Assembly (NCBI GenBank): GCA_018398805.1
Contig: JAGFBZ010000814.1
Location: 434,001-498,000 of the forward strand
Length of the DNA stretch: 64,000 nucleotides
Source: Hirundichthys speculiger
Lineage: Eukaryota > Chordata > Actinopteri > Beloniformes > Exocoetidae
Direction of reading: 5' to 3'
Numbering within the stretch: position 1 is the stretch's first letter; every line of letters begins with the position of its first letter. The position numbers and the translations under genes were made by a program. Shown piece by piece: positions 1-10,260 of this stretch. A model generated the notes under the pieces. It did no database searches, was not told the DNA's origin, and was given only the letters and a program-made list of their open reading frames with translations.

Positions 1-611
1 GAAGCGCCTCGTAGCTGAGAGAGCTGTGGAGAGCGCTAAGCCTCTCTGTAGCACTCCATGATTTAGCCTGTAATAGTTTTCTGTAATCTCTTTCTATTGA
101 TTAAACCTCACATCAAAGAGGAGTCTTGCTACAGAACCTCTCTGTTCCTGGTCAGAAATACCATATGGAGGTAATCTTTCACCTTTGTTATTCTTGCCGC
201 GCCTGGTGCTGCTGCTGCTGCTGCTTGAGCCTCTCTTCCAAGCATGAGAGGAAGACTAGGGAGTAGCGAGCAGGATAAAGCAAAGCCAGCACAGAGGAAA
301 ATCTGCAAAACTCATCTGAATCACAGACAATTTTTCAATCAATGCGTCCATTGTCTTCTCATGCAGCCTACAGAGGAAAAAAGGTACGATGTGAATACAT
401 CACTTGTCCTGAAACATGGGAGAATTTTGCTCACCAGGTTCCGTATTTTTACAAAAATGAACAAATCGCACACCGAAGGACAAAGAACAACACATGCCAA
501 CCGAGTCTCACATTTAGCTTATCTAAAAGCAAAACCAAGAAAATTTAGAGTGGGGGAGCTGTTTTGAGCTCCTGCTAAAAACACTCAATTTAGTGACAGG
601 CAAATGACTTC

Positions 612-770
612 ATGCTGCCACTTAATCTCATTTCTTGCATAATGCTCTCTAATTAGCATATCAAAGTGAATTAATACTTCTAGGGGCATTAGCAATGCAG
701 AAATATGCTGTAGCTCTACAATAACAGTTAGAGAAGTGCCATAAACTTCTAAACACCCTGACAAGTGCTA
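612..770. promoter_or_regulatory. candidate CNE in pbx3 intron 1
   Basis: Non-repetitive, mixed-composition DNA with a homeodomain core TAATTAGC at 650-657, a further TTAATAC nearby and ATTAGCAATGC at about 689-699, in a setting of low-complexity intron. This is the texture of vertebrate developmental enhancers. Conservation was not tested. Confidence 0.25.
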
Positions 771-1927
771 AAAATGTACTGCCATTAGTAGAAAAATAAC
801 TTTTTAAAAAAAACTTGCTTTAAAAAAAGAAAGCTAAAAAAACAATTAGATTCACAAAATCTTGATCAGAAAATAAAGCCTGACTGTTCATCTATTTACA
901 AAACAATAAGTCCTGATAACACGACACACGCGCGCAGTAATTATACTGATGGTTTTTGGACCGAGCTCAGCTTTATTATTAAAAGTCATTTCCAGCCAGT
1001 CGCCTGGCTATGAGACAGCAGTCTCGCGTGCTGTCGACACTGAAATGAAAGGACCAAGAAAGCCCAGTGAACGGTGCACCAGGAGCCAGTGAAAGGCTCA
1101 CTGTGTGCTGGAAAAACAGGCCGGTCAGTGAGGCCACCAGACCAGCTGAGCTCTGTCAGCGGCTAAGAGGGAGAGGCTGTGACTCTGAAGCACAGGTTAA
1201 GCATGCACACACACCCACACTCACACAGAAACAAAAACTTATTCTACCTTTAATCTACGCTCTCATCTTCAGCTCACATAAAACTTATTGTGCGACGTAC
1301 ACACTTAGATTCTCTCTCACAGACATATATGTGTGTAAAATCCTTAACTTTTTTCCCCCTTTTATTTTGTCATGCGGTGAGTGTTTTGTTTTAACTTTAG
1401 AGCTAAATTGAAACATTCAAATGCAAAGCTGCCTTAACTTTGGACTCTATTTTAACACAAGCTCGAAAATAAAAACCATATATAGATTTTTTTTCTCTCT
1501 GAATTCAACAGACAAAGCAATGCTTTCCTGTTAGTGGTGGCATCTGCTGTGATGGGTCTTTTTTCTGCCTCTTTCATTGTGTAAACTCAACAGCAGCTGA
1601 AACACAGCACAGCAGCGGGGCTAGACTGAAGACCCCCAGCCTGTCCCTGTGGACACCACCTGTGTTGAGGAAGTTCATAAAGTTTTATGATCTCTTACAA
1701 GCTAATTTCCTCATAAACTGCACAAAGGTCACAAATCTGACAAAGGATAAAGTTGGCTCAGTCATTTTTTTTTTCTTTGACAGAAATGTACATGCAAACT
1801 GCTGGGAATATAAATACTGATGCCCAGCCATTTGAGTACTTGAACCATTTTTTAACAGCAGCTTGATGATTTAGTTTCATGGACATCACATAAACAAAAG
1901 GCGTTTTCATATATACCTTATACACAT

Positions 1928-1982
1928 ACACACACACACATTTATATATATATATATATGCACACACATATATGTGTGTGTA
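1928..1982. repeat. CA/TA compound microsatellite
   Basis: Alternating (CA)n, (TA)n and (GT)n runs in pbx3 intron 1. Confidence 0.8.
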
Positions 1983-2357
1983 TCATTTTTACTGCAAATC
2001 TATTAGTTTCAATTACAAATTAGAATGGATGCATTTCATTATATTTATCTTATTTTGAACATTGTAGGAAAAGAAAGCCAAGACTTAAAAAAAATATATA
2101 TATATACTAAAATTGAGCTGTATAGACTATAAGACTAAAAAATGTCACCTGTAATTTTTATCAACAGTCACGTACATGTAAGAAGTGTAAAAATTTTCAG
2201 TTCTGCACATAAAAAATGCAGACTTAGAGATTCTAAAATGCAGGTATTTTCTCGTTTCTTTTCCCCTCCAAGTTAAATTTTTCAATTATTTTTCTTTATC
2301 CAGATTCTGTTCAATGAATCTTACTAATATAACTTTCCACATTTTTCCATAAAAAAA

Positions 2358-2375
2358 GGGGGGGGGGGGGGGGGG
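2358..2375 (+). repeat. G18 homopolymer
   Basis: Seven A followed by eighteen uninterrupted G on the + strand. The pbx3 pre-mRNA (minus strand) would carry C18, and the + strand DNA could fold as a G-quadruplex. Confidence 0.9.
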
Positions 2376-2829
2376 TCTGCAAACAGTTGTACTCTAATTA
2401 TGGATTGAGAGTGGAGTCTCCTTGAAAAGTGAAGCAATTGTTGTCTTGTTATAAAGCATGAATTCTCTGTGATCTTAGCTGTGTAGAGCATATGCTACGG
2501 GATTTCCCCATCCTGCTCTGTGCCAGCGTGCTGAGGCTGAAAGCTGGAGCGCACTTTCTGTTTGAATCCAAGCAACCAGTGCTGGAAAAGATACTCCTGC
2601 AGGAACAAGAGCATCTTCAGTGGAAACAGAATATACCTGCCGTAGTGTGACAACAGTGCTGTTTCCACATGGCACGATGACATGTTTAAAAAGGTGATTG
2701 ATTCATTTGGGCAGAGGTCCCCTGTAACCTGGCTGCAGGATGCAATCGGATCACTGGGAGGTACAAATGCCTGTGAGCTATTTTACCACTAAACCAAGTA
2801 GCTATATATATATGTAGTTTTATTTTGTT

Positions 2830-2830
<1 letters not shown>

Positions 2831-2925
<95 letters not shown>
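2831..2925. repeat. (GT)n(AT)n microsatellite
   Basis: A short GT run grades into about 85 bp of pure AT dinucleotide repeat in pbx3 intron 1. Confidence 0.95.
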
Positions 2926-2928
<3 letters not shown>

Positions 2929-2943
2929 GTTTTTTTTTTTTCA

Positions 2944-3060
<117 letters not shown>

Positions 3061-3656
3061 TCAGTATAAGAAAAAATAAAATACTGATAAATCACATGCT
3101 GGATGTGAACAAGTGAATGCATGTTTCAAGTCAAGTTGTCACTGTTCTTATAAATGTTCCAACCAGATACTTAGGTCACAAGTAAACATTTTCCACTGGA
3201 TAATATTCCATGAAGTTAATTGAAAGCAAATATTTATAATTTTCCTTTTAGAATTTTACTCTAAATGACAGTCTGTTCATGTGGTTAATGGGGTATTAGC
3301 TTCACTGTACTGACATTAACTGCATTTTAACACCAGTTGTAGCTTTCCACGTGTATGAACATTTCTAAACGACATGTGTCCCCTACAAACTTTTTGTACA
3401 ACACGACCTCACTTAGGGTCATGCTGACATGCAGGTAGTTTAAATAAAATTCTGCTGTTCCCTCAGTGGCAAGTCTGTCATGTGTTAAAGCTTTGTGAGG
3501 CAACAAATAGGCTACACCTCACCCTAAGATTCTCATTACAGGCACTCCAGCCTATTGTTACGCACTGGGGAGTTCAGTTAATCGGGCCACATCTCAATAA
3601 TGATGCGTGCAGCGATTTGGAGGGGCGAAGTTAATAAAACATATAAATCAACCAAC

Positions 3657-3853
3657 TTTGCTTGCGCCTCGTCCAGACTTTGATCAGTTATGGTCATTAT
3701 TTGATGCAGAATGTCACCAATGTCTTGCTTCCTTCCGTCTCCGTCTGTCCCATCGTGTCCATGTGGAGGCGGCAGTGCCATGCCTCCTTGCACCGAGTGG
3801 CCAGCCAGACTGACACCGCCGATCGACTGCATGATCCGGGCTTGATCGTCCAT
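3657..3853 (-). CDS. pbx3: pbx3, first coding exon (partial gene)
   Basis: Encodes the N-terminus of a PBC-class TALE homeodomain transcription factor, which acts in the nucleus with HOX and MEIS/PREP partners. The exon gives 65 complete codons plus two bases. Residues 1-40 are a Gly/Pro-rich leader ([16 protein letters not shown]) typical of PBX3 rather than PBX1, PBX2 or PBX4. From residue 41 the PBC-A start [18 protein letters not shown] is intact and runs into SLDEAQA. The ATG at 3853-3851 has a strong context (A at -3, G at +4). The reading is open past a GT donor at 3656-3655 (AAA|GTTGGT), leaving phase 2, which matches the family junction before the KHALNCHRMK exon. That exon and the homeodomain are not in the window and must lie left of position 1. 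I cannot decide between teleost pbx3a and pbx3b. No frame damage is seen. Confidence 0.96.
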
Positions 3854-3901
3854 TGTAGCCGCTAAAGAGTCTGTGCACTGAGCCACACAAATTGAAAAAC
3901 T

Positions 3902-3904
3902 CAT
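3902..3904 (-). other. in-frame upstream ATG of pbx3
   Basis: An ATG lies 51 bases upstream of, and in frame with, the assigned pbx3 start, with no intervening stop. It would add 17 residues ([17 protein letters not shown]). Its context is weak (T at -3, A at +4), and known PBX3 proteins start at the MDDQ position, so it is probably bypassed or untranslated. Confidence 0.4.
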
Positions 3905-3983
3905 ATACGATATCGGCTAGAGCATGTGCCGCAGACAAGAGGGATGCACGACTGGGTGATTTCTCAGCGAAATAAAGCACACA

Positions 3984-4023
3984 CGATTTTTCTTTTCTTT
4001 TCTTTTCTTTCTTTTTTTTTCTT
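3984..4023. repeat. TTTTC-rich pyrimidine tract in pbx3 leader
   Basis: An imperfect repeat of TTTTC units runs into a T-rich tail. It lies between the paired CCAAT boxes and the pbx3 ATG, so the sense transcript would carry a purine-rich (GAAAA)n stretch in its leader. Confidence 0.7.
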
Positions 4024-4346
4024 TTAAAATAACGACTGTTCTGGTGATGCTCTAGCGTAAATCTTGCGTCCAAGTTCTCGCTGTCCTCTCGCTGTTTTAC
4101 GCGCGGTCCAAAGTGCCAAAACGCGTGACTACGTTTGCAGAAAAACGCATGAAAACTTCTTTGTCAAAACTGACGGTCCATCATATAACCAATCCTGGCA
4201 CCAATCAGTCTCTTCTCCGGGATTTGCCCGGCGATGTGGACAGAAACGCTCCTCGGTGATCTCTCATTTATTTGCGCTCTTCGTGAGATTCCCGGCGCAT
4301 TTCCTCCCGAAAAAATGTCCAAATCCTCTTCTCGAAGCACCGGCAC

Positions 4347-4370
4347 CAACAACAACAACAACAACAACAA
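4347..4370 (+). repeat. (CAA)n microsatellite
   Basis: Eight uninterrupted CAA units followed by an A-rich tail, just upstream of the inferred pbx3 core promoter. Confidence 0.85.
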
Positions 4371-4721
4371 AAAGAAAAATTATCCACTGGAAACGTGTAA
4401 ACAAATAAAACAATCTCAGGCTTGCAGGTGTTGCCAACAATAAATGTGCAGAAATGTTTCCTGCGACAAGTGACAGTGTTTAAAAAAAATACACAATCTG
4501 TGGCGTAAGGTGTCCAAATGTTACTATAAAAATATGAAATGTACAAAAAAAGTTGGAAGATATACTGTTTAGAAAAAAATAAGCAACAGCGAGACGAAAT
4601 TAATTAGGATACTGTTTAAAGGCGATGCGCAAAAAAAAAGATGTTGCCCTGCTGAAATTTATGAGCTGCAGCCTCTGCCTGTGTGTGTTTTATGTTGTTT
4701 GATGGCAGCAGCGGTAGTGAG

Positions 4722-4731
4722 CGATTGACAG
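4722..4731 (+). promoter_or_regulatory. PBX-MEIS/PREP-like decamer upstream of pbx3
   Basis: CGATTGACAG differs by one base from the established PBX-PREP/MEIS consensus TGATTGACAG. It lies about 870 bp upstream of the pbx3 ATG within the GC-richer promoter region. A single degenerate site can occur by chance. Confidence 0.3.
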
Positions 4732-4899
4732 CGTGCCAATGCCACTCACTCAGTGCAGACGTGTCAGAGCTGGGTACAGGGGGAGAAAAAAAAAAAAATA
4801 CAAAATACGAAATGAAAATGCACGCTCCGCCCTGCAGAGGAGGGGTCTAAATTCTTGTCACTTCTCGCCTGAACACCGAAAAACAAAATGTTAAGAGCT

Positions 4900-5470
4900 G
4901 GTACTTAGGATGGTGATTATAATGATGAAAGCGCGGCAGAGTCCCCCTGTCTGCGTCTTGCAGCGGCGGCGGCGGGCTGTCCTCGTTTCCTCGCAGCTGT
5001 GTGCATATTCCCTACCAATAATAAAGATTTAGCCCCGCAACACCACAGGCAAATACATAATGGGAGTTTTTATACAGTTTGATGTAGAACTGCATAGCCG
5101 CTTGTAAGCCTCGGCTCGAGCCAGGCGACTGGTAGACATGTTTATATTATTGGAAGTAAAGCTCCCGGAACCAATCCCGGTTCGGACTGACGGAGACGGA
5201 CGCGCAGCCGGTCCTATCACTGGCAAGATGCCTGATGCCGAAAGCCCACCCACCCTCATCCCTCCATCTTCACGCTGCTCGTGCAAAAAAAAGGACAGGA
5301 ACTTCTGATTGGTCGTTGCTACGAGTGACATCCACTGCACGAGCGGGCGGCGCTGCTCGGCGCTCCTCCGCAGTTGCTATGGCAGCAGACAAGTTGTTGA
5401 GCTGGATGCGAGGCAACAAATGTGCCGCGCACCCCTACTGTACGCGTCTAGATCGTGGATATGTGAAGAA
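4900..5470. promoter_or_regulatory. upstream CpG-rich block
   Basis: A second CpG-rich segment upstream of pbx3, with GCGG clusters at 4961-4976 and 5342-5372, a CCAAT at 5171-5175 and an inverted CCAAT (ATTGG) at 5308-5312. It could be the distal part of the pbx3 CpG island, an alternative 5' exon or promoter, or the promoter of a divergent non-coding transcript. Short open frames inside it resemble no protein I know. Confidence 0.4.
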
Positions 5471-6582
5471 AAAGAGACAAAAGGGGGTCTGGACTGCTTT
5501 AGTTAAATGCAATTTCTCTATGATATTAAAGGATTAAAATATTTGGCAAAAAAAGTTTGGTTTGTTTTACTTTTTACTGGGGTTTTAGAGAAAGACGAAG
5601 CCTTTTTTAATGTAAAGGATGGACTGTCTGGTGCAAGGGCTTCATGCTTTGCAAAATAAAAATAACAAAATATATATGTGCTTCTTTCAATATCTTTTTT
5701 CTATAGTTAGTCACTGAAAGGGTAAGCATCATTTCATTCAAAATATTAGGCATCAACAGATTGTCTAAATAGTTTGGAGTTCCTCATGCAGTCTTTCAGT
5801 CTTCAATCTTAATATCCTGTTAAGTTTAAGGAAAGAGACACAGACAGAAGAAACAGTCATAAGCTCCATTTATTCCACTCAAAGAAAAGTGCAATAGTCA
5901 GCAATATATCTGGAAAGTCCAGTTTTTAGCCATCTACAGTTTCCCCCTTTTTAAAAAAGAATAATGTTTTATTATTTCCTTTTGAAGTTATTCACTAATG
6001 TGCCAAGAGCAGCTCAGAGTCCAGACAGGCTTGATCCATGTGGAGCACAGTTGATTCTGTGGTATTTGCTGTTGAAGAGTAACTCTAGCGTTTTTGCAGT
6101 CACAATGACAGTGGGAATTTTAATTTTTTTGGACAAAGAGATGGTAGTTTTTGAACATATTTTTTTACAGGGAAATGTTTTATTTGATACCTTTTTTTTT
6201 TCACCAAAAAAAAATCTTTCATGTTAACAATTCTGAACTTTTGGAATATATTTAAGGATCAGTGAAATTAGGAAATGGGGACGTTTTTGCATTTTTAATC
6301 ATTTTTTTTTTGGTTACTTCTCTGAATGTGACAGAGGATTAGTTGAAGATGTCCAAAATGATTGAGAACACACAACAGTAGGAATGATTTGATTAGACAG
6401 ACTGAGATATACTGATATAATGGCGTTTCCTTTAATAAATCTAAGCATTAGAATTACAATATTCAGTTTGAGGATGCCAGTATATCTTAACATTTAACCA
6501 AAAATGTAAACGTTAGAAGTCTGATTAATTACAATCAGTTACAACATGTTAAAAAAATGCCAGGTTGACTTAAGTTTTTTTT

Positions 6583-6608
6583 TGTGTGTGTGTGTGTGTG
6601 TGTGTGTT
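6583..6608 (+). repeat. (GT)13 microsatellite
   Basis: Pure GT dinucleotide run following a T tract. Confidence 0.9.
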
Positions 6609-7224
6609 ATACTCATTCGTTTGACCTTGAAGTATGGGAGCAACACACTCTTGAGTTTAGTGAATGGGAGTCCCAGAACTACTACATTTATCATTGAAAT
6701 ACTGAGCTGTCAAGTCACACTACATACCTGTCAAGAAGGGCTCAAAGGTACAGCTCCGGCTCCTCTCCTCTCTTGCAGTGCATGATTCTTCATTGCATTG
6801 CATAGCAGGCCTATTCGCTGTTGTTTTCAGCCATATGTCAACATAATTCATTTCCGTATGTGACAGTTTCTTACAGTAAGACACTGTGGGAAAACTAGTT
6901 CACGAAACCGTTTAAATAGTCAAGAGGCTGCTCTTCTGTAACCGCTGTTTTACGTTTTAAATCAATGTAGGAAAAAGAAAGAAAGAAAGATTAAAAGTTC
7001 TAAGATATATGATGAAAGACAACGTATTTGACATCACTGACAAAGAATTTGATGTATTGTTTCCCTAATAAAGCAAAGGTCAAATAAAATTACGACATTT
7101 TTAGAAATGAGCTGAGCAAAGCAAAGAAATAAGTACCTTTGAGCGTAGAGACAATACTTTGTCAACATGCTTCTCATTGTGACATCTGAAAAGACCCACA
7201 GGTGCTGTAGAAAGTGACTGCGTT

Positions 7225-7330
7225 GTCATATTTCATTTAGGCATCCTTCTGCAAAGCTGTAATTGCCTAATTAGCTTGTTAATTAGGAGATTAGCATTTG
7301 CTGATAGAGTGGCTTGCTCTGTTGTGATGA
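7225..7330. promoter_or_regulatory. candidate CNE with twin TAATTAG sites
   Basis: A palindromic CTAATTAG at 7267-7274 and a TTAATTAG at 7279-7286 lie 12 bp apart, followed by ATTAGCATTTGC, in non-repetitive DNA. Closely paired homeodomain cores are typical of developmental enhancers. Not tested for conservation. Confidence 0.3.
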
Positions 7331-8375
7331 GAGTAATATAGATTAAGAGAGAAGTTATGGGTGCATGAGTTCACAATTTTGCTGTCCACATAAGGGTCAC
7401 AAATCATTGAAGGATTGGCGGAATTGCATCTGAGAATGATGCTTGTCTGCAAGCAGCTAAACTTCCTCGTATCGGAGCTGGTGTTGAGGACGGTGACAGA
7501 ATGTAGAGGGCAGCCTGTCACACAGATGCAACATGCCTCCTGGTCTGAGTGTCGCCTGCACGATCCCCAGTTGCACGGGAAGATTGGAGGAAATGACCTG
7601 CAGACGGTGCCAGAGACATTACTAACCCAATTGTGAATAGTCTTTCATCTGGTTTGGATACTTCATTTTATCTGCAACCTGATATTTGTCACTGCTATGC
7701 GTGCACTCTGTCTTCATTATGGTGGCACATGTAATAGGAGACAGAATTAGTGTAAACTAATATCTGAAAACACTGTCTTTAAAAATTCCAATATATGACT
7801 CAGTCACCAGTGGAGAAAGCAGTTATGTGCCTAATTAACTTGATAGTGAAAAAAAAGATCAGAAAACAGGAGCGTTAAAAACAAAATATGTACTCCAAGT
7901 GCCAACATTAACAGAGCTCATTATGCAGTAGCATAACTTTTACAGAACTATGCTGATTTGTGTTTCAATACAGAATTATTTACACTGCATTTTTGTTCAC
8001 ATTGCAGTGAAAATGATTGAAAAGGGTCCTACTATCCCCAGGGATACGTGGTTTGTGTTGACAACAGTACTACATGTTTTCACACCAGGAGTGTGTGTGG
8101 CCTCTCCCTTATAAAACAATGCAGCTCATATCTAGGTACATGGAAAAACAAGTCAATGCAGGAGCTAACACCTTCATTCAGACTAGTCTAATGCAAAGTG
8201 ATGCACTTCTTTTCATTTGTGTAACATAGATATTGTCTAGTTCCTTAAAGCAATTTCTATTAATGTGTCATTGGCCACTCTCCAACAGAATGACAAAGTA
8301 AAATTGTATATTTTTTTTATTATTAATTTCTTCAGTAATTTATACTGCAGCAGTTTCACTTCAGAGATGAACTGT

Positions 8376-8430
8376 TATTCAATTCAGTTCAGTTCAGTTC
8401 AATTCTATTAATTCAATTCAATAGCATGTG
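8376..8430 (+). repeat. TTCAG/TTCAA pentamer repeat
   Basis: Imperfect tandem pentamers (TTCAG and TTCAA) in AT-rich intergenic DNA. Confidence 0.7.
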
Positions 8431-9260
8431 AGAAATAACATTAAGCTGAGTTTATTACTTTCTAGCAGACATTTTTCTAAAAAAAAGACTGTGTGTACAG
8501 TCACAATTTAGTTTATGAATCTAAAATGTATATTGATGGCAGACTTTGGCAATACATAAGGATGAGAGTTATACTTGGAATCTCCTGGTTGATGGGCATT
8601 ATCACCAAAGCTGTCCCTCTGAACCACACTCCAAAGTCATAAATCGTCACCAATCTGTGGCCAAGTGTTGGTCAGAAAAAGTCTTTAAAATTCCAGGTCT
8701 TTATCCTGCGTGTTATCCTAACGAGTACTCGTTGTTTCTGCATATGTTTCACGTGCCATCTCACCATGATTTGTTGTGATATCATTGTACATTGAATACT
8801 TTACAGACCTTACCGATGGTGAGATATTAGTTTATTTTTTGCATTTTATAAAATCCAGACGGTATGTAGACTTTTAATATATTTTAGTTAACTGACATTT
8901 AACTGTAGAACACAGAAATTGACCGTTAATTTGAACTGATTCAGGGGTCAGCATATCAACATTATGACATCTATAATGGTTTATTCTGATTCAAATCAGG
9001 AATCTTTACACCCACAATGAGCGGAAAGCAATATACAGGCAAGTGGACAAAAGCATGAAGCAGCACCCATTTTTGCTTGTCTTTATTTCTCCAGAGAATT
9101 AGCTGCTCTATTCATCCACAGGCTCATTCAGGCATATTCTGGACTTCACACAAGGGAGCTGACAGCATAAAACCTGCAAAGACTCCAGCTTTTCTCATGC
9201 AAACATTTCCACTCTTGCATGCAGCCTCTTTTGAAAAAGCCGCAGTGCATGTGTAATATT

Positions 9261-9388
9261 TTGCCAGAAACATTTGCCAGAAACATTTTTGAAGGGCTGT
9301 ATGTTTTGACTTTTTTGTGACGCTAACAATGCGCTTTTGTTGCCTCAATCTAACCCAGTTGTTTTGTTGCCTAAACCTAATCTAGTTG
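9261..9388 (+). repeat. short tandem duplications, teleost repeat-like
   Basis: Contains a 13-bp unit (TTGCCAGAAACAT) twice in tandem at 9261-9286, then a 27-bp unit twice in tandem at 9335-9361 and 9362-9388. The second unit carries the TTGTTGCCTAAACCTAA motif, which I recognise from dispersed fish repeats. The class of the parent element is not clear. Confidence 0.5.
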
Positions 9389-9879
9389 CAGGCAGTTTTG
9401 TTGTGATAACCTAAACAATCAGGGATGTTACATAATCCTATGCCTATATAACTTCTGTTACTCCAAGGGGGGCAGTCCGCTTCCCCCTCTGGTCACATTT
9501 CTGCATAATTACAAAAAAATAAATAGGAAGTTCACTAAAAAGTTAAGCTTTCAGGAAAGCTTAAATCTCAAGTGAAATATTTCTCAGGAATCTGTTTCTT
9601 TAGTTAGTCCAGACAGATGGAAGAGATCAGGGACAGGCACTAAGCAGGAGGAGGAGGTGAGAGGTACACAGCTATACTGCTCACCGTGATCAATCATACT
9701 ATACTTGTCGTCCCTCGATTCTCTGGCTGTGACTGTCTCCAGTGAATGCACTTTTCTCTTTGCTTAAAATTATTACACAGGCCATAAACCCAGAAAGGTG
9801 AGTGCCGTGCTAATGTGGGTACATGTAGTGGTTGCTGTAACCTTTAAGATTGGCCAGAAAGTTGTGGTGGCTTGGACAC

Positions 9880-10260
9880 GGGCCATATACTCTTGTCGAT
9901 ACCGGAGCCACGGATTGACTGGAGGAAGCATTTTAAGGTCTTACATTTTAATTGACATTGAGGCATCAGCTGTAATTGATTCTCAAGAGCAGAATGCAAT
10001 CAGACCTTGATTGCAGTTCTTTCATGGTAATATCCTAATTGATTGGAAAGATTCCTCAAACTTCTTATATGATAAAAATGCTAGAAGGGTTCAGTTGGAA
10101 AGGGGTGTCTCCTTTTACCCTTATGACAATGATGTGGCTAATGCTGTTTATCCATCAGATAATCAATGGATAAAAATAATCATTTCTAATAAATATCGGC
10201 TGTCGTGCTTTGGAACTGTCCGTTGTATGAATTTCATTTTAGAGTGAAATGACTCATACC
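9880..10260. promoter_or_regulatory. candidate CNE with 8-bp dyad
   Basis: Non-repetitive DNA with TAATTGAC and TAATTGAT cores (TAATTGAT at 9973-9980) and an inverted repeat TGCAATCA / TGATTGCA (9995-10002 and 10008-10015) separated by 5 bp. Two short frames here have no protein likeness. An enhancer role is inferred only from motif density. Confidence 0.25.

Larger units (their letters stand above)
3854..4330 (-). promoter_or_regulatory. pbx3: pbx3 5' leader and proximal promoter
   Basis: This region lies immediately upstream of the pbx3 ATG on the minus strand and has many more CpGs than the rest of the window (for example the GCGCGG and ACGCGTG clusters at 4098-4132). Two CCAAT pentamers at 4189-4193 and 4201-4205, the second as CCAATCAG, are 12 bp apart and match paired NF-Y sites. 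NF-Y sites usually lie 60-100 bp upstream of the start site, which would put transcription start near 4100 and give a leader of about 250 nt. No TATA box is evident. The start site is inferred, not seen. Confidence 0.55.
5471..9250. other. gene-free interval
   Basis: No open frame here resembles a known protein and no RNA gene is recognised. The contents are AT-rich DNA, a (GT)13 run at 6583-6608, a candidate CNE at 7225-7330 and (AGTTC)n-like repeats near 8376-8430. Confidence 0.7.

Noticed and set aside
3714..4073. 119-codon minus-strand open frame overlapping pbx3 exon 1
   Set aside because: It is a shadow of the real pbx3 frame (Arg/Lys-rich, reading through the pyrimidine tract) with no protein likeness.
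5235..5537. Open + strand frames in the upstream CpG-rich block
   Set aside because: They are short, overlap in different frames and match nothing. Open frames are expected by chance in GC-rich DNA.
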